NCBI RefSeq assembly: GCF_025465275.1
Contig: NZ_JAODNK010000022.1
Location: 1 to 64,000 of the forward strand
Reading direction: 5' to 3'
DNA length: 64,000 bases
DNA from: Nocardia sp.
GTDB lineage: Bacteria; Actinomycetota; Actinomycetes; Mycobacteriales; Mycobacteriaceae
Part shown: piece by piece, positions 1-8,162 of the stretch
Position numbering within the stretch: the first letter of the stretch is position 1
How the letters are laid out: every line of letters starts with the position of its first letter
Translations under genes and position numbers: made by a program
The notes under the pieces: generated by a model
What the model was told of the DNA's origin: nothing
Seen by the model: the letters and a program-made list of their open reading frames with translations, nothing else
Databases searched by the model: none

Positions 1-44
1 ACAGCTTCCTCGCCAAACGGCAGCCGACCTTCACCGGAAAGTGA
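1..44 (+). CDS. Enoyl-CoA hydratase/isomerase, C-terminal end only
   Basis: The frame that reads into the window from the left ends at a TGA at 42-44. Its last 13 residues read SFLAKRQPTFTGK, which matches the usual C-terminal tail of crotonase-superfamily enoyl-CoA hydratases (FLxKRxPxFTGR/K). The stop lies 7 bases before the start of the next gene, an acyl-CoA dehydrogenase, so the two are probably co-transcribed in a beta-oxidation-like operon. Only the tail is visible, so the substrate and the active-site residues cannot be judged. Confidence 0.6.
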   Translation, partial: SFLAKRQPTFTGK

Positions 45-51
45 GCACACC

Positions 52-1212
52 GTGTCCGCATTCGTCGTCGATTCCGACGAGCACAAACTACTGCGCGAGA
101 GCGCGGGCAAGATTGCGACCAAGTACGGGCAGGAGTACTTCCTGGAGCGATCGCGCGCGCAGGGCAAGGTCGACGAGCTGTGGGCCGACCTCGGTCAGGC
201 CGGACTACTCGGCATGCATCTGCCCGAGGAATACGGTGGCGGCGGCGCGGGGATGTCGGAGCTGCTGATCGTCATCGAAGAGCTTGCCGCTCATGGTATT
301 CCGCTGCTGCTGACGGTCATCTCCCCCGCGATCTGCGGTTCGATTCTCGCCGCACACGGCTCGGCGGAGATGAAGTCCCACTGGCTGCCCGGTATCGCCG
401 ACGGCACCAAGAAGATGGCCTTCGGGCTCACCGAACCGGATGCCGGATCCAACAGCCACAATGTCAGTACCACCGCCCGGCGCGACGGCGAAGGCTGGCT
501 GATCTCGGGTGGCAAATACTTCATCTCGGCGATCGACGAGGCGGACGCGGTCCTCATCATCGCGCGCGATCAGGAATTCGTCGGTAACTCCCGCTCGCCG
601 CTGTCGATGTTCGTGGTGCCCACCGATTCTCCCGGCTTGACGCTGCAGCCGCTGCCGACCGCGGTGGTCTCGCCGGACGGGCAGTTCACCGTATTCCTGG
701 ACGAGGTCCGCGTAGGTCCGGAGGCGCTGATCGGCGTGGCGGGCAACGGTTTACGACAGGTCTTCGCCGGGCTGAACCCGGAACGCATTCTGGCAGCGGG
801 CATCAGCAATGGCATCGGCCGCTTCGCGATCACCAAGGCCGTCGCGTATGCCCGCGATCGCCAGGTGTGGAATACGCCTATCGGTGCGCACCAGGGCATT
901 TCGCATCCGCTGGCCGAGGCGCACATCGCCGTCGAGCTCGCCCGGCTGGCGACCTACCGTGCGGCTGAGTTGTTCGATGCCGGACAGCCTGCCGCCGAAG
1001 CTGCCAATATCGCCAAGTTCGCCGCCGCGGACGCCTCATTGCAGGCGCTCGATCAATCGATCCAGACCCACGGCGGCAATGGCCTGTCCAAGGAGTACGG
1101 CCTGGCCGAACTCTGGTTCTCCGCGCGCCTGCTGAAGACCGCGCCGGTGAGCCGGGAAATGGTCCTCAATTTTGTCGCGCAGACCAGCTTGAAACTGCCC
1201 GCGTCCTACTGA
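52..1212 (+). CDS. Acyl-CoA dehydrogenase family protein (FadE-like)
   Basis: Predicted flavoprotein of 386 residues that would oxidise an acyl-CoA thioester to the enoyl-CoA. It has the family layout: a helical N-terminal domain, the mid-domain signature FGLTEPDAGSNS near residue 125, and a C-terminal helical domain with QSIQTHGGNGLSKEYG near residue 340. Length is normal for the family. The GTG at 52 is preferred because it gives the correct N-terminus. It sits between an enoyl-CoA hydratase tail and an SDR dehydrogenase, so it probably serves one catabolic route for a lipid or steroid side chain. The specific substrate cannot be read from the sequence. Confidence 0.9.
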   Translation: MSAFVVDSDEHKLLRESAGKIATKYGQEYFLERSRAQGKVDELWADLGQAGLLGMHLPEEYGGGGAGMSELLIVIEELAAHGIPLLLTVISPAICGSILAAHGSAEMKSHWLPGIADGTKKMAFGLTEPDAGSNSHNVSTTARRDGEGWLISGGKYFISAIDEADAVLIIARDQEFVGNSRSPLSMFVVPTDSPGLTLQPLPTAVVSPDGQFTVFLDEVRVGPEALIGVAGNGLRQVFAGLNPERILAAGISNGIGRFAITKAVAYARDRQVWNTPIGAHQGISHPLAEAHIAVELARLATYRAAELFDAGQPAAEAANIAKFAAADASLQALDQSIQTHGGNGLSKEYGLAELWFSARLLKTAPVSREMVLNFVAQTSLKLPASY

Positions 1213-1234
1213 TTCAGCAAGGGAGACAAGAACA

Positions 1235-2098
1235 ATGCCCGGAGTAACCGATCGTGTCATCGTCGTCACGGGAGCGGGTGGCGGACTCGGCCGCGAGTAC
1301 GCCCTATTGCTGGCGCGGGAGGGTGCGCTGGTGGTGGTGAACGACCTGGGCGGCGCTCGCGACGGCTCGGGTGCGGGCCATTCGATGGCCGATACCGTCG
1401 TCGAGGAGATTCGTGCCGCGGGTGGGACCGCCGTCGCGAACTACGACAGCATCGCGACCGACGAGGGGGCGGCCGCGCTGATCAAAACGGCGGTCGATGC
1501 CTTCGGGACCGTGCACGGCGTGGTCAACAACGCCGGCATCCTGCGTGATGGTTCGTTCGCCAAGATGACCACCGAGAACTGGGAATCGGTGCAGCGCGTG
1601 CACCTTTGGGGCGCCTACTTCGTCACCCGCGCCGCGTGGCCGTACTTCCGCGAGCAGAATCACGGCCGCGTCGTAATGGCCACCTCGACCAGCGGCCTGT
1701 TCGGCAATTTCGGTCAGGCCAACTACGGCGCCGCGAAGCTGGGGCTGGTGGGCCTGATCAACACCCTCGCGATCGAGGGCGCCCGAAACAATATCCTCGC
1801 GAATGCCGTTGCGCCGCTGGCGGCTACCCGCATGACCGAGGACATCGCGCCCAAGGAGATGCTCGACAAACTGCCGCCCGCGTACGTCGCCGGAGTTGTC
1901 GGCTACCTGATGAGCGACGAATGCTCCGACACCGCAACGGTTGTCGTCGCCGGTGGCGGCCGCGTGCAGCGGGTCGCACAGTTCCAGAACAAGGGCGCGG
2001 TCTTCACCACGCCCCCGAGCATCGACGATGTCGCCGCGCAGTGGGGCGAGATCACCGATATGTCGGGCGCGGAGCTCGGCATCAACCCGCTCGGCTGA
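1235..2098 (+). CDS. SDR-family 3-hydroxyacyl-CoA dehydrogenase-like
   Basis: Short-chain dehydrogenase of 287 residues. The NAD(P)-binding TGAGGGLGREYALLLA motif lies at the N-terminus, VNNAGIL follows near residue 90, and the catalytic Ser-Tyr-Lys set is visible (TSTSGLFGNFGQANYGAAK). The VVNDLGGARDGSG stretch is typical of the (3R)-hydroxyacyl-CoA dehydrogenase unit of peroxisomal-type multifunctional enzymes (HSD17B4-like), including its longer C-terminal tail. A GGGAGA Shine-Dalgarno precedes the ATG. It follows the acyl-CoA dehydrogenase by 22 bases and precedes an FAD oxidoreductase, consistent with an acyl-CoA oxidation operon. Confidence 0.88.
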   Translation: MPGVTDRVIVVTGAGGGLGREYALLLAREGALVVVNDLGGARDGSGAGHSMADTVVEEIRAAGGTAVANYDSIATDEGAAALIKTAVDAFGTVHGVVNNAGILRDGSFAKMTTENWESVQRVHLWGAYFVTRAAWPYFREQNHGRVVMATSTSGLFGNFGQANYGAAKLGLVGLINTLAIEGARNNILANAVAPLAATRMTEDIAPKEMLDKLPPAYVAGVVGYLMSDECSDTATVVVAGGGRVQRVAQFQNKGAVFTTPPSIDDVAAQWGEITDMSGAELGINPLG

Positions 2099-2113
2099 GC
2101 CGGAGGACCTCTC

Positions 2114-3421
2114 ATGACCGAAAACAACTGGGACGCACTGGTTATCGGCGCGGGCGCGGGCGGATTGTTCGCCGCCGCCCGGCTGACGCACCTGGGCTAC
2201 AAGACGCTGGTCGTCGAGCGACTGGATAAGGTCGGCGGCCGCGCCTCCACCGACGAGATCGACGGCTTCAAGGTCAATAACGGCGCCATCGTGATCGAGC
2301 TGGACGGCATCACCGAGGAGACCTTCGACGAGGTCGGCGCCAAATTCGACATCCGCCGCCCGGAACCGCCGATTCTCTACCGCATCGGCGGCAAGGATGT
2401 CGACGTCACCGGTGGCGGCTGGGGCTTCCTGCTGTCCAAACTGACACGCCAGGGCGCGAAGCTGGTCAAGGGCCTCGGCGCCGCGCGCAATGACAGCGGT
2501 CTGCCCGAAGCCGAATTGTCCACTGCCGAATGGGTTGCCAAGTACACCAAGAACGAGTCGGTGCACGGCATCTTCCGCAATATGTGCGGCTCGGTATTCG
2601 CGGTCGGCTCCGAGGAGCTGCCCGCGCGGGTGTTCCTGACGTACTTCACCCGCAAGAGCGCGTTCAAGAAATTCGGTTTCAGCCCCGACGGCACCATCGG
2701 GGTGTGGAAGTCGCTGGCCGAGGTCATCGAAAGCAACGGCGGCGCAATCTGGCTCGACAGTGAGGTCACATCGCTGACCTTCACCGACGGCGTGATCAGC
2801 GGAGCTGTCATTCAGCGGGCCGGTGAGACCGTGGAGGTCTCCAACCGATTCACGGTCAGCGATATCGGCCCCTTCGCCACCCTCGACCTCGTCGGGAGGG
2901 CCAATCTGCCCGCCGACTACATCGAGACCGTGGAGACGGGGAACAAGCCCTGCGGAATGATCTCGGTCAACTTCGCCTCCCAGCGCAAACTGGTGCATTC
3001 ACCCGGACTGCTCAGCTTCGCCCAGACCCGCCGACTGTGCTACATCGCGAACTTCAGCGAACTCTGCCCCGAGATGTCACCCGAGGGCTGGTACCTCTAC
3101 CAGGGCACCGCCGTGCCGAAACCCGCCGTCGGCGACTTCGACGAGGAATCGGAAACCCAACTGCTCCTACAGGATCTGCGCGATGAGATCGAAGGCTTCG
3201 ACGAGGCGCGCATCCTGTCGATCAATGTCACCCGCGACGCCTGGCCACCGCAGCGCGCCGTAGCCGGCTTCGATCTCCCGCACGACACCCCGATCGCCAA
3301 CCTCTGGAATGTCGGCGACGCGGTCAAGGAATACGCCAATGGCGGCACCACCGCCTGCGCCGAGACGGCGAAGATCGTCGTGGACAAGATCCGTGACGCC
3401 TATCCGGTGGCAGTGAAGTGA
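2114..3421 (+). CDS. FAD-dependent amine oxidase/phytoene desaturase-like oxidoreductase
   Basis: Predicted flavoprotein of 435 residues. The N-terminal Rossmann motif VIGAGAGGLFAAARL binds the FAD adenine, and it is followed by VVERLDKVGGRAST, the typical second FAD contact of the phytoene desaturase/monoamine oxidase superfamily. Near the C-terminus, NLWNVGDAVKEYANGGTTACAETAK is the closing FAD-binding motif. It begins 15 bases after the SDR gene and ends the operon before a terminator. The substrate is unknown; the neighbours suggest a desaturation or ring oxidation of a CoA-linked or lipid substrate rather than carotenoid synthesis. Confidence 0.8.
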   Translation: MTENNWDALVIGAGAGGLFAAARLTHLGYKTLVVERLDKVGGRASTDEIDGFKVNNGAIVIELDGITEETFDEVGAKFDIRRPEPPILYRIGGKDVDVTGGGWGFLLSKLTRQGAKLVKGLGAARNDSGLPEAELSTAEWVAKYTKNESVHGIFRNMCGSVFAVGSEELPARVFLTYFTRKSAFKKFGFSPDGTIGVWKSLAEVIESNGGAIWLDSEVTSLTFTDGVISGAVIQRAGETVEVSNRFTVSDIGPFATLDLVGRANLPADYIETVETGNKPCGMISVNFASQRKLVHSPGLLSFAQTRRLCYIANFSELCPEMSPEGWYLYQGTAVPKPAVGDFDEESETQLLLQDLRDEIEGFDEARILSINVTRDAWPPQRAVAGFDLPHDTPIANLWNVGDAVKEYANGGTTACAETAKIVVDKIRDAYPVAVK

Positions 3422-3470
3422 TCTGCTCGCCGCGGTCATAGACCGTGGCGGAACGGTCCGAACGTGAAAG

Positions 3471-3504
3471 AGCCCCTGGCCCAAATGGGACCAGGGGCTA
3501 TTTT
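3471..3504. terminator. Bidirectional rho-independent terminator
   Basis: A perfect 9-bp stem, AGCCCCTGG and CCAGGGGCT, flanks an 11-base loop and is followed by TTTT on the plus strand. The mirror side has an A-rich tract, so it can serve both convergent genes (ends at 3421 and 3507). Confidence 0.85.
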
Positions 3505-3506
3505 GC

Positions 3507-4664
3507 TCAGCGCGACAAACCGCCGCGGCTGATGAGTTGGTTGACGATCACGTTGCGCTGGATTTCGTTTGTGCCCTCGCCGACGATCATCAGTGGTGCG
3601 TCGCGGAAGTAGCGTTCTACGTCGTACTCGGTGGAGTAGCCGTAGCCGCCGTGGATGCGCACCGCGTCCAGGGCGATCTCCATGGCCACCTCGGAGGCGA
3701 ATAGTTTGGCCATACCCGCCTCCATATCGCAGCGTGCGCCGGATTCGAAGCGATCGGCGGCGTGCAGCACCAATTGCCTTGCGGCCGTGAGCTTTGTCGC
3801 CATGTTGGCGAGGTAGTTGCCGATCGACTGGTGCTTCCAGATGGGCTTGCCGAAGGACTGCCGATCCTGTGCGTAGCGCAGGGCGTCGTCGAAGGCCGCC
3901 TGCGCGACGCCCAGTGCGCGCGAGGCGACTTGGATGCGGCCGGTTTCCAGGCCCTTCATCATCTGCGCGAAACCCTGGCCCTCCGAGCCGCCCAGCACCG
4001 AGTCCAGCGGAGTGCGGTAGTCGTCGAAGGACAGTTCGCAGCTCTCGACACCCTTGTAGCCGAGCTTCGGCAGATCCCGGGAGACGGTGAGACCGGGACC
4101 GTGCTCGACGAGCAGGATGCTGACACCCTGATGACGCGGCTGTGCCTTCGGATCCGTCTTGCACAGCAGCGCAATCAGTTTCGAATGCCGGGCATTGCTG
4201 ATCCAGGTCTTGGCGCCGGAGATGACGTACTCCTCGCCCTCGCGGCGGGCTACCGTCGTCATGGCCTGCAGATCGGATCCGCCACCGGGTTCGGTGAGCG
4301 CCATGGTCGCCCGGATTTCGCCGGTCGCCATCTTGGGGAGATACCGCTGCTTCTGCTCTTCGGTGCCAAAGGCGAGCAGCAGCTTCGCGACGACGGTGTG
4401 ACCGCCCATCGCGCCGGCCAGACTCATCCAGCCGCGTGCCAGCTCCTCGGTGACCCCGACATAGCAGGGCATCGAAACCGGCGCTCCACCATAGGATTCC
4501 GGTACGGCCAACCCATAGATGCCGAGCTGTTTCATCTGCTCGATGAGCGCCTCGGGGTAGGTGTTGTTCTTCTCGAGATCGTGGACGACCGGCCGGACCT
4601 CCCGGTCGACGAATTCCCGTACGGTCTTGACAACGATCTGTTCGTCATCGGAAAGGCTTGACAC
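3507..4664 (-). CDS. Acyl-CoA dehydrogenase
   Basis: A 385-residue acyl-CoA dehydrogenase, more canonical than the one at 52. It carries MALTEPGGGSDLQAM near residue 130 and IHGGYGYSTEYDVERYFRDA near residue 350, which includes the expected catalytic glutamate of the family. The frame stays open far upstream, but the GTG at 4664-4662 is chosen because a GGAGGG Shine-Dalgarno sits just before it and the protein then begins where homologues do (SSLSDDEQIVVKTVREF). It is transcribed divergently from the CitE-like gene across a 55-base AT-rich spacer, suggesting shared control. Confidence 0.9.
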   Translation of the reverse strand: MSSLSDDEQIVVKTVREFVDREVRPVVHDLEKNNTYPEALIEQMKQLGIYGLAVPESYGGAPVSMPCYVGVTEELARGWMSLAGAMGGHTVVAKLLLAFGTEEQKQRYLPKMATGEIRATMALTEPGGGSDLQAMTTVARREGEEYVISGAKTWISNARHSKLIALLCKTDPKAQPRHQGVSILLVEHGPGLTVSRDLPKLGYKGVESCELSFDDYRTPLDSVLGGSEGQGFAQMMKGLETGRIQVASRALGVAQAAFDDALRYAQDRQSFGKPIWKHQSIGNYLANMATKLTAARQLVLHAADRFESGARCDMEAGMAKLFASEVAMEIALDAVRIHGGYGYSTEYDVERYFRDAPLMIVGEGTNEIQRNVIVNQLISRGGLSR

Positions 4665-4682
4665 CGTTGTCCCTCCAGCACC

Positions 4683-4712
4683 TGGACTATTTACTTTAAT
4701 ATAGATTAAAAT
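4683..4712 (+). promoter_or_regulatory. Candidate promoter giving a leaderless mRNA for the CitE-like gene
   Basis: TGGACT at 4683-4688 matches 4 of 6 bases of a TTGACA -35 box, and TAAAAT at 4707-4712 fits a TANNNT -10 box after an 18-base spacer. The -10 box ends 7 bases before the ATG at 4720 and no Shine-Dalgarno is present, which is the arrangement expected for leaderless transcripts common in actinobacteria. The start site is predicted, not shown. Confidence 0.5.
4695..4710. promoter_or_regulatory. Palindromic operator candidate between divergent genes
   Basis: TTTAAT-ATAG-ATTAAA is a perfect 6-bp inverted repeat in a very AT-rich island inside otherwise GC-rich DNA. It overlaps the predicted -10 region of the CitE-like gene and lies 31 bases from the start of the divergent acyl-CoA dehydrogenase. 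It could bind a dimeric regulator, for example of the TetR/FadR type; no such regulator gene is adjacent. Confidence 0.45.
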
Positions 4713-4719
4713 CCGTGCC

Positions 4720-5589
4720 ATGCAAAGCAGCGACTGGCAGGCGATCCGCTGCCTGGTGTCGGTTCCCGCGTCCCGGCCGGCACTGATCGCGAAGGCGATG
4801 GCGACGAATGCCGACGCGGTGCTGATCGATCTGGAGGATGCCGTCGCACCGGGGGATAAGGACACCGCCCGCCTCGCTCTCGCCGACATCGCCGGTGCGA
4901 AGCCGACAGTCGTTCGGGTCAATGCGGCCCGCACTCCGTGGTGTCACCAGGACGTGCTGGCCTGCGCGATGCCGGGTGGACCGGACGCGATCATGCTGCC
5001 GAAGGTGGAGCAATCCGGCGACCTCGAATTCCTCGACCGCCTGCTCTCCGGGGCCGAGGCCGCATCCGATCGAACGACTCCGCTGACCGTGCTGGCATTG
5101 ATCGAGAGCGCAACGGGATTGGCGAATGTGCGGGAGATCGCCAGGGCGTCGAATAGAACGGGCGCACTGGTACTCGGATATGCGGATTTGGGCGCATCTC
5201 TCGGCCGCTCGGCAAACCTCGGAGCCTCCCGCTGGCTCTATGCGCAGGAAGCAATGCTGACCGCTGCCAGATCCGCAGGTCTCGCCGCGATCGACGGGCC
5301 ACACCTCGGCGTCGCTGTCGACGACGAATTCCTTGCAGGCGTCGAGCATTCGGTTGCTCTCGGATTCGACGGCAAATGGGTTATCCATCCGCGCCAGATC
5401 GACACCGTCACAGCCGCTTTCACGCCGAGTGCCGCGGCAGTCGATGAGGCGCAGGCCATCATCGACGCCCTCACCGCAGCGCACGAATCGCACCGCGGCG
5501 CGGTCACTGTCGGCGGTCGAATGATCGACGAGGCATTGGCTGTTTCGGCTCGCCGACTACTCGCCCGGGCACACTACGGCCGGGCATAG
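4720..5589 (+). CDS. CitE-like HpcH/HpaI-family CoA-ester lyase
   Basis: Predicted TIM-barrel lyase of 289 residues related to the citrate lyase beta subunit, cleaving or forming a C-C bond on a (3S)-type hydroxyacyl-CoA. Visible family motifs are VLIDLEDAVAPGDKD near residue 35, VNAARTPWCHQDV, IMLPKVEQ, LALIESATGLANVREIA with the metal-binding glutamate, and GYADLGASLG with the metal-binding aspartate. Partner CitD/CitF subunits are absent, so it is one of the stand-alone CitE-like proteins such as malyl- or citramalyl-CoA lyases. The divergent acyl-CoA dehydrogenase suggests a shared acyl-CoA pathway. Confidence 0.82.
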   Translation: MQSSDWQAIRCLVSVPASRPALIAKAMATNADAVLIDLEDAVAPGDKDTARLALADIAGAKPTVVRVNAARTPWCHQDVLACAMPGGPDAIMLPKVEQSGDLEFLDRLLSGAEAASDRTTPLTVLALIESATGLANVREIARASNRTGALVLGYADLGASLGRSANLGASRWLYAQEAMLTAARSAGLAAIDGPHLGVAVDDEFLAGVEHSVALGFDGKWVIHPRQIDTVTAAFTPSAAAVDEAQAIIDALTAAHESHRGAVTVGGRMIDEALAVSARRLLARAHYGRA

Positions 5590-5768
5590 CCGCCCGGGCT
5601 ACTCGCGTTCCACCGCCTGATCCGGACCGCTACAGGGGCCTGCCGGACTCTTCCGGAGGCGAACTCTGCGAATTGTCCGCGGGCTTGATTTCGATTTGAA
5701 CTGCTCCCATGCGTACTGTCCGCAAAATCAGAGCGCATGCCGCGAGTATCCCGCCCCGACAAGATTGC

Positions 5769-6167
5769 TCAATACATCATGCGGGGGTCGAGGTAGTGCT
5801 TGAACTCCAGGAGGTTGTTGGACGGGTCCTGGAGGACGAAGCTGCGGTGTTCTTCGGCGGTGCCGGCGAAGCGGGTGAATGTCGGGGCGTGGAAGGGGAG
5901 TTTGCGGGTTTCGGCCAGGTGCACCAGGCGGTCGAAATCCTCCTTGCTGCGGAAGGTCACGCCGAAGTGGCGGGGGTACAGGTCGGGTTCGTGCTCGATC
6001 TTGTCCGAGAGGTGGCAGACGACCTGGTCGCCGAAGAAATCGAGGGTGATGCGGTCGGGGTAGCGGCGGGCCAGTTTCGCGCCGAGGCCGCGGACGTAGA
6101 AATCCTCCGCGGCGTCGAGATCGAGTGCGGGGATGGCCAGGTGGAATGCATCGCGCATCTCACGCAT
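5769..6167 (-). CDS. VOC (glyoxalase/dioxygenase) superfamily protein
   Basis: Small 132-residue protein with the paired beta-alpha-beta-beta-beta fold of vicinal oxygen chelate enzymes. HLAIPALDLDAAEDFY at the N-terminus, RHFGVTF in the middle and NNLLEFKHY at the end supply the likely metal-binding His/His/Glu set. It is the last gene of a four-gene minus-strand operon and overlaps the end of the ComA-like gene by 8 bases. The substrate is unknown; in this setting it may act on the product of the sulfolactate-type synthase. Confidence 0.75.
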   Translation of the reverse strand: MREMRDAFHLAIPALDLDAAEDFYVRGLGAKLARRYPDRITLDFFGDQVVCHLSDKIEHEPDLYPRHFGVTFRSKEDFDRLVHLAETRKLPFHAPTFTRFAGTAEEHRSFVLQDPSNNLLEFKHYLDPRMMY

Positions 6168-6954
6168 GGGTCTGCTCCTGCGCCACGACGGAATCGAAAT
6201 CGGTGAGGGTGTCGGCGCGCAGGCCCAGTCGCAGGGTTTCCAGCCCGATTACCTCACCGGTGTGGATATTGCCGAGATTGACCTGCGGCCCGAAACGCTG
6301 CAGCAGGTAGATCTGCAAATCCTTGGTCGGGGCCTCGAACATCAACCGGTTCACATCGATTGCGGACTCGGCGATCTCTTCGATCAGCCCGTAGCGCAGT
6401 TCGCCGTCGGGGCGGCAGATACCGCTGCGGCCGCTCTCGCGGGCCTCGGCGATGACGAATTGCGCACCCGCGTCGAGATCCTGCTGGATGTACTCGATCC
6501 AGCGCGCGGGCGACAAGGTCTCCGAGCGGATGGGATCCTTGAAGCCGACTTCGGCGAGCACCGTGAACTCGTCGGCGAATTGCCGGATGTAGCCGGCCTT
6601 CTCCTCATTGGACAGCGGGATGGTGCCGTTGGAGATCTCTACGACGGTGGCGCCCGCGTCACTACAGAGCTTGTACCATTCGTCGACCCGGTCGTTGATC
6701 AGGAACTTCTCGAAAAGTGTTCCACCGAAATAGAATTCGACCCCATTGTCGCGGGCGGCGCGGGTCTTTCCGAGAATGCCCGAGGTGGCCAGGCAGGTGC
6801 CCCAGCCGAATTTCACATAGTCGATCAGATCGCCGTAGCTCGCCATGATGTCGCGGAAACAGCTGTTCGGAAGTCCCGGGTCGATCACCATCGTGAGGCC
6901 GCGCTCGCGCGGTTTGGCGTCCCGGCCGGGCAAGGTCAGGGTGTGGGCGAACAT
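6160..6954 (-). CDS. comA: Phosphosulfolactate synthase family protein (ComA-like)
   Basis: Predicted 264-residue TIM-barrel enzyme of the ComA family, which adds sulfite to phosphoenolpyruvate to make (2R)-phospho-3-sulfolactate, the first step of archaeal coenzyme M synthesis. Family motifs run the whole length: YVKFGWGT, FGGTLFE, VVEISNGTIPLS, EVGFKD, IAEARESG, FEAPTKDLQ, VNLGNIHTGEVIGLETLRLGLRADT. The ATG at 6954 has a perfect AAGGAGGT Shine-Dalgarno. No ComB phosphatase or ComC dehydrogenase is nearby. It overlaps the acyltransferase gene upstream by 19 bases and the VOC gene downstream by 8, so it is part of a dedicated operon. Confidence 0.82.
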   Translation of the reverse strand: MFAHTLTLPGRDAKPRERGLTMVIDPGLPNSCFRDIMASYGDLIDYVKFGWGTCLATSGILGKTRAARDNGVEFYFGGTLFEKFLINDRVDEWYKLCSDAGATVVEISNGTIPLSNEEKAGYIRQFADEFTVLAEVGFKDPIRSETLSPARWIEYIQQDLDAGAQFVIAEARESGRSGICRPDGELRYGLIEEIAESAIDVNRLMFEAPTKDLQIYLLQRFGPQVNLGNIHTGEVIGLETLRLGLRADTLTDFDSVVAQEQTHA

Positions 6955-8162
6955 ACGACCTCCTTGGAGGAATCGCGGGTGGGCGCCGGCATACGGAATC
7001 GTCGGGGAACGAGCACGGACAGATCGGTGCGGAGCATGGGTCGTCCGGTGAGCCACAGACTTCCGGGGATGCGGCGCAGCACCTCGGTGCCGGCCAGCGA
7101 CAGCGCCACGACTGCGAAATACAGCAGGACGGTCTCCCAGAATCGCCCGATCGTCGATCCGAAGGATACGAAGATGGGCATCAAAATCTCGAGGATCAGG
7201 GGATGGATCAGGAAGATGCCGAACGAGCGATCCGCTCCGTAGCGAACGGCGCGGGCCAGCAGGTCATGGTCCTGTCGCTGTGCGGCCCACTGTGTCCCGA
7301 GCAGATAGAGGCCCACGGTGACCCCGATGAACCAGACGATTCGCTCCGGCATGAACTCACCGGAGGCCATCCACGGCGGCAGACCGCCCTGCACCAGGCG
7401 CTGGTAATCCCATTCGGCCGCAATGGCGGCCAGGACCACGGCTATCGCGATAACCCGGGCATGCCTGCGCAGGAAGGCGTGCACAGTCTCGATATGCCAC
7501 GCGGCGATGGCGCCGAGCACGGTGAAGAACTGGTACGGAACAACAGTGGCGTACAGGTGCAGCCAGAGCTGCCCGGGAAAACCGGTGGTGAACGGCGGGT
7601 ACGTGAGCGACCACAGGCAGAGCAATTCCAGTGCGGCACTGACCATCAGCACCCAGCGGTGCCGGCCTTCGGTGCGCCGCAATAGCTTCAGCAGGAGCGG
7701 GAACAGCAGGTACACCTGCATCGTGACCAGCAGGAAGTAGAGGTGGTAGTAGGCGGTGCCGAACAGGAGGTCGAGGCCGAGGCGGCTGAGCAGCCAGCCG
7801 GGCGTGCCGTAGTTCTGGCCCAAATGAATGGAATAGGCCCAATACACCACCGACCAGGCCACATACGGAATGCCGACCAGCGCGAACCGCCGCGGCCAGA
7901 AGTTCTTGGCGCGGAACGAGTCGTTCGCGAATTGGTAGACCAGCACGAACCCGGTCAGCGCGAAGAAGGCGTAGCGGGTGAAGTGCAACAGTGTCATCAC
8001 ACCGTTGGCCGAGACGTTCCCCGGATCGTTCGCCTGGCCGACGACGTGTACCCCGATGACACAGGCGAAGGTGAGGATTCGGAACAGATCGATTTGATGC
8101 AGGTAGGGACGCGCCCGCCGGCGACCTGCCTCGGGCACCCGAATTGCCGCGTCGGTGCTCAT
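6936..8162 (-). CDS. Acyltransferase family 3 membrane protein
   Basis: Integral membrane O-acyltransferase of about 408 residues with roughly ten hydrophobic helices. The N-terminal helix holds the family hallmark of an arginine followed about ten residues later by histidine (DLFRILTFACVIGVHVVG). Such enzymes move acyl groups from the cytoplasm to extracytoplasmic acceptors. ATG 8162 is chosen because it overlaps the stop codon of the upstream ligase (ATGA) and gives a normal cytosolic N-terminus. Translational coupling with the acyl-CoA ligase and the ComA-like synthase suggests acylation of a sulfonated or phosphorylated acceptor, but the acceptor is not identifiable. Confidence 0.8.
   Translation of the reverse strand: MSTDAAIRVPEAGRRRARPYLHQIDLFRILTFACVIGVHVVGQANDPGNVSANGVMTLLHFTRYAFFALTGFVLVYQFANDSFRAKNFWPRRFALVGIPYVAWSVVYWAYSIHLGQNYGTPGWLLSRLGLDLLFGTAYYHLYFLLVTMQVYLLFPLLLKLLRRTEGRHRWVLMVSAALELLCLWSLTYPPFTTGFPGQLWLHLYATVVPYQFFTVLGAIAAWHIETVHAFLRRHARVIAIAVVLAAIAAEWDYQRLVQGGLPPWMASGEFMPERIVWFIGVTVGLYLLGTQWAAQRQDHDLLARAVRYGADRSFGIFLIHPLILEILMPIFVSFGSTIGRFWETVLLYFAVVALSLAGTEVLRRIPGSLWLTGRPMLRTDLSVLVPRRFRMPAPTRDSSKEVVCSPTP

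Noticed and set aside
1304-2998. 564-codon open frame on the minus strand
   Set aside because: It lies antisense to the SDR and FAD oxidoreductase genes, has no family motif and reflects GC-rich third-position bias.
4665-4934. N-terminal extension of the acyl-CoA dehydrogenase at 3507-4664
   Set aside because: The extension is Arg/Ser/Ala-rich, overlaps the divergent CitE-like gene and its promoter, and a good Shine-Dalgarno precedes GTG 4664.
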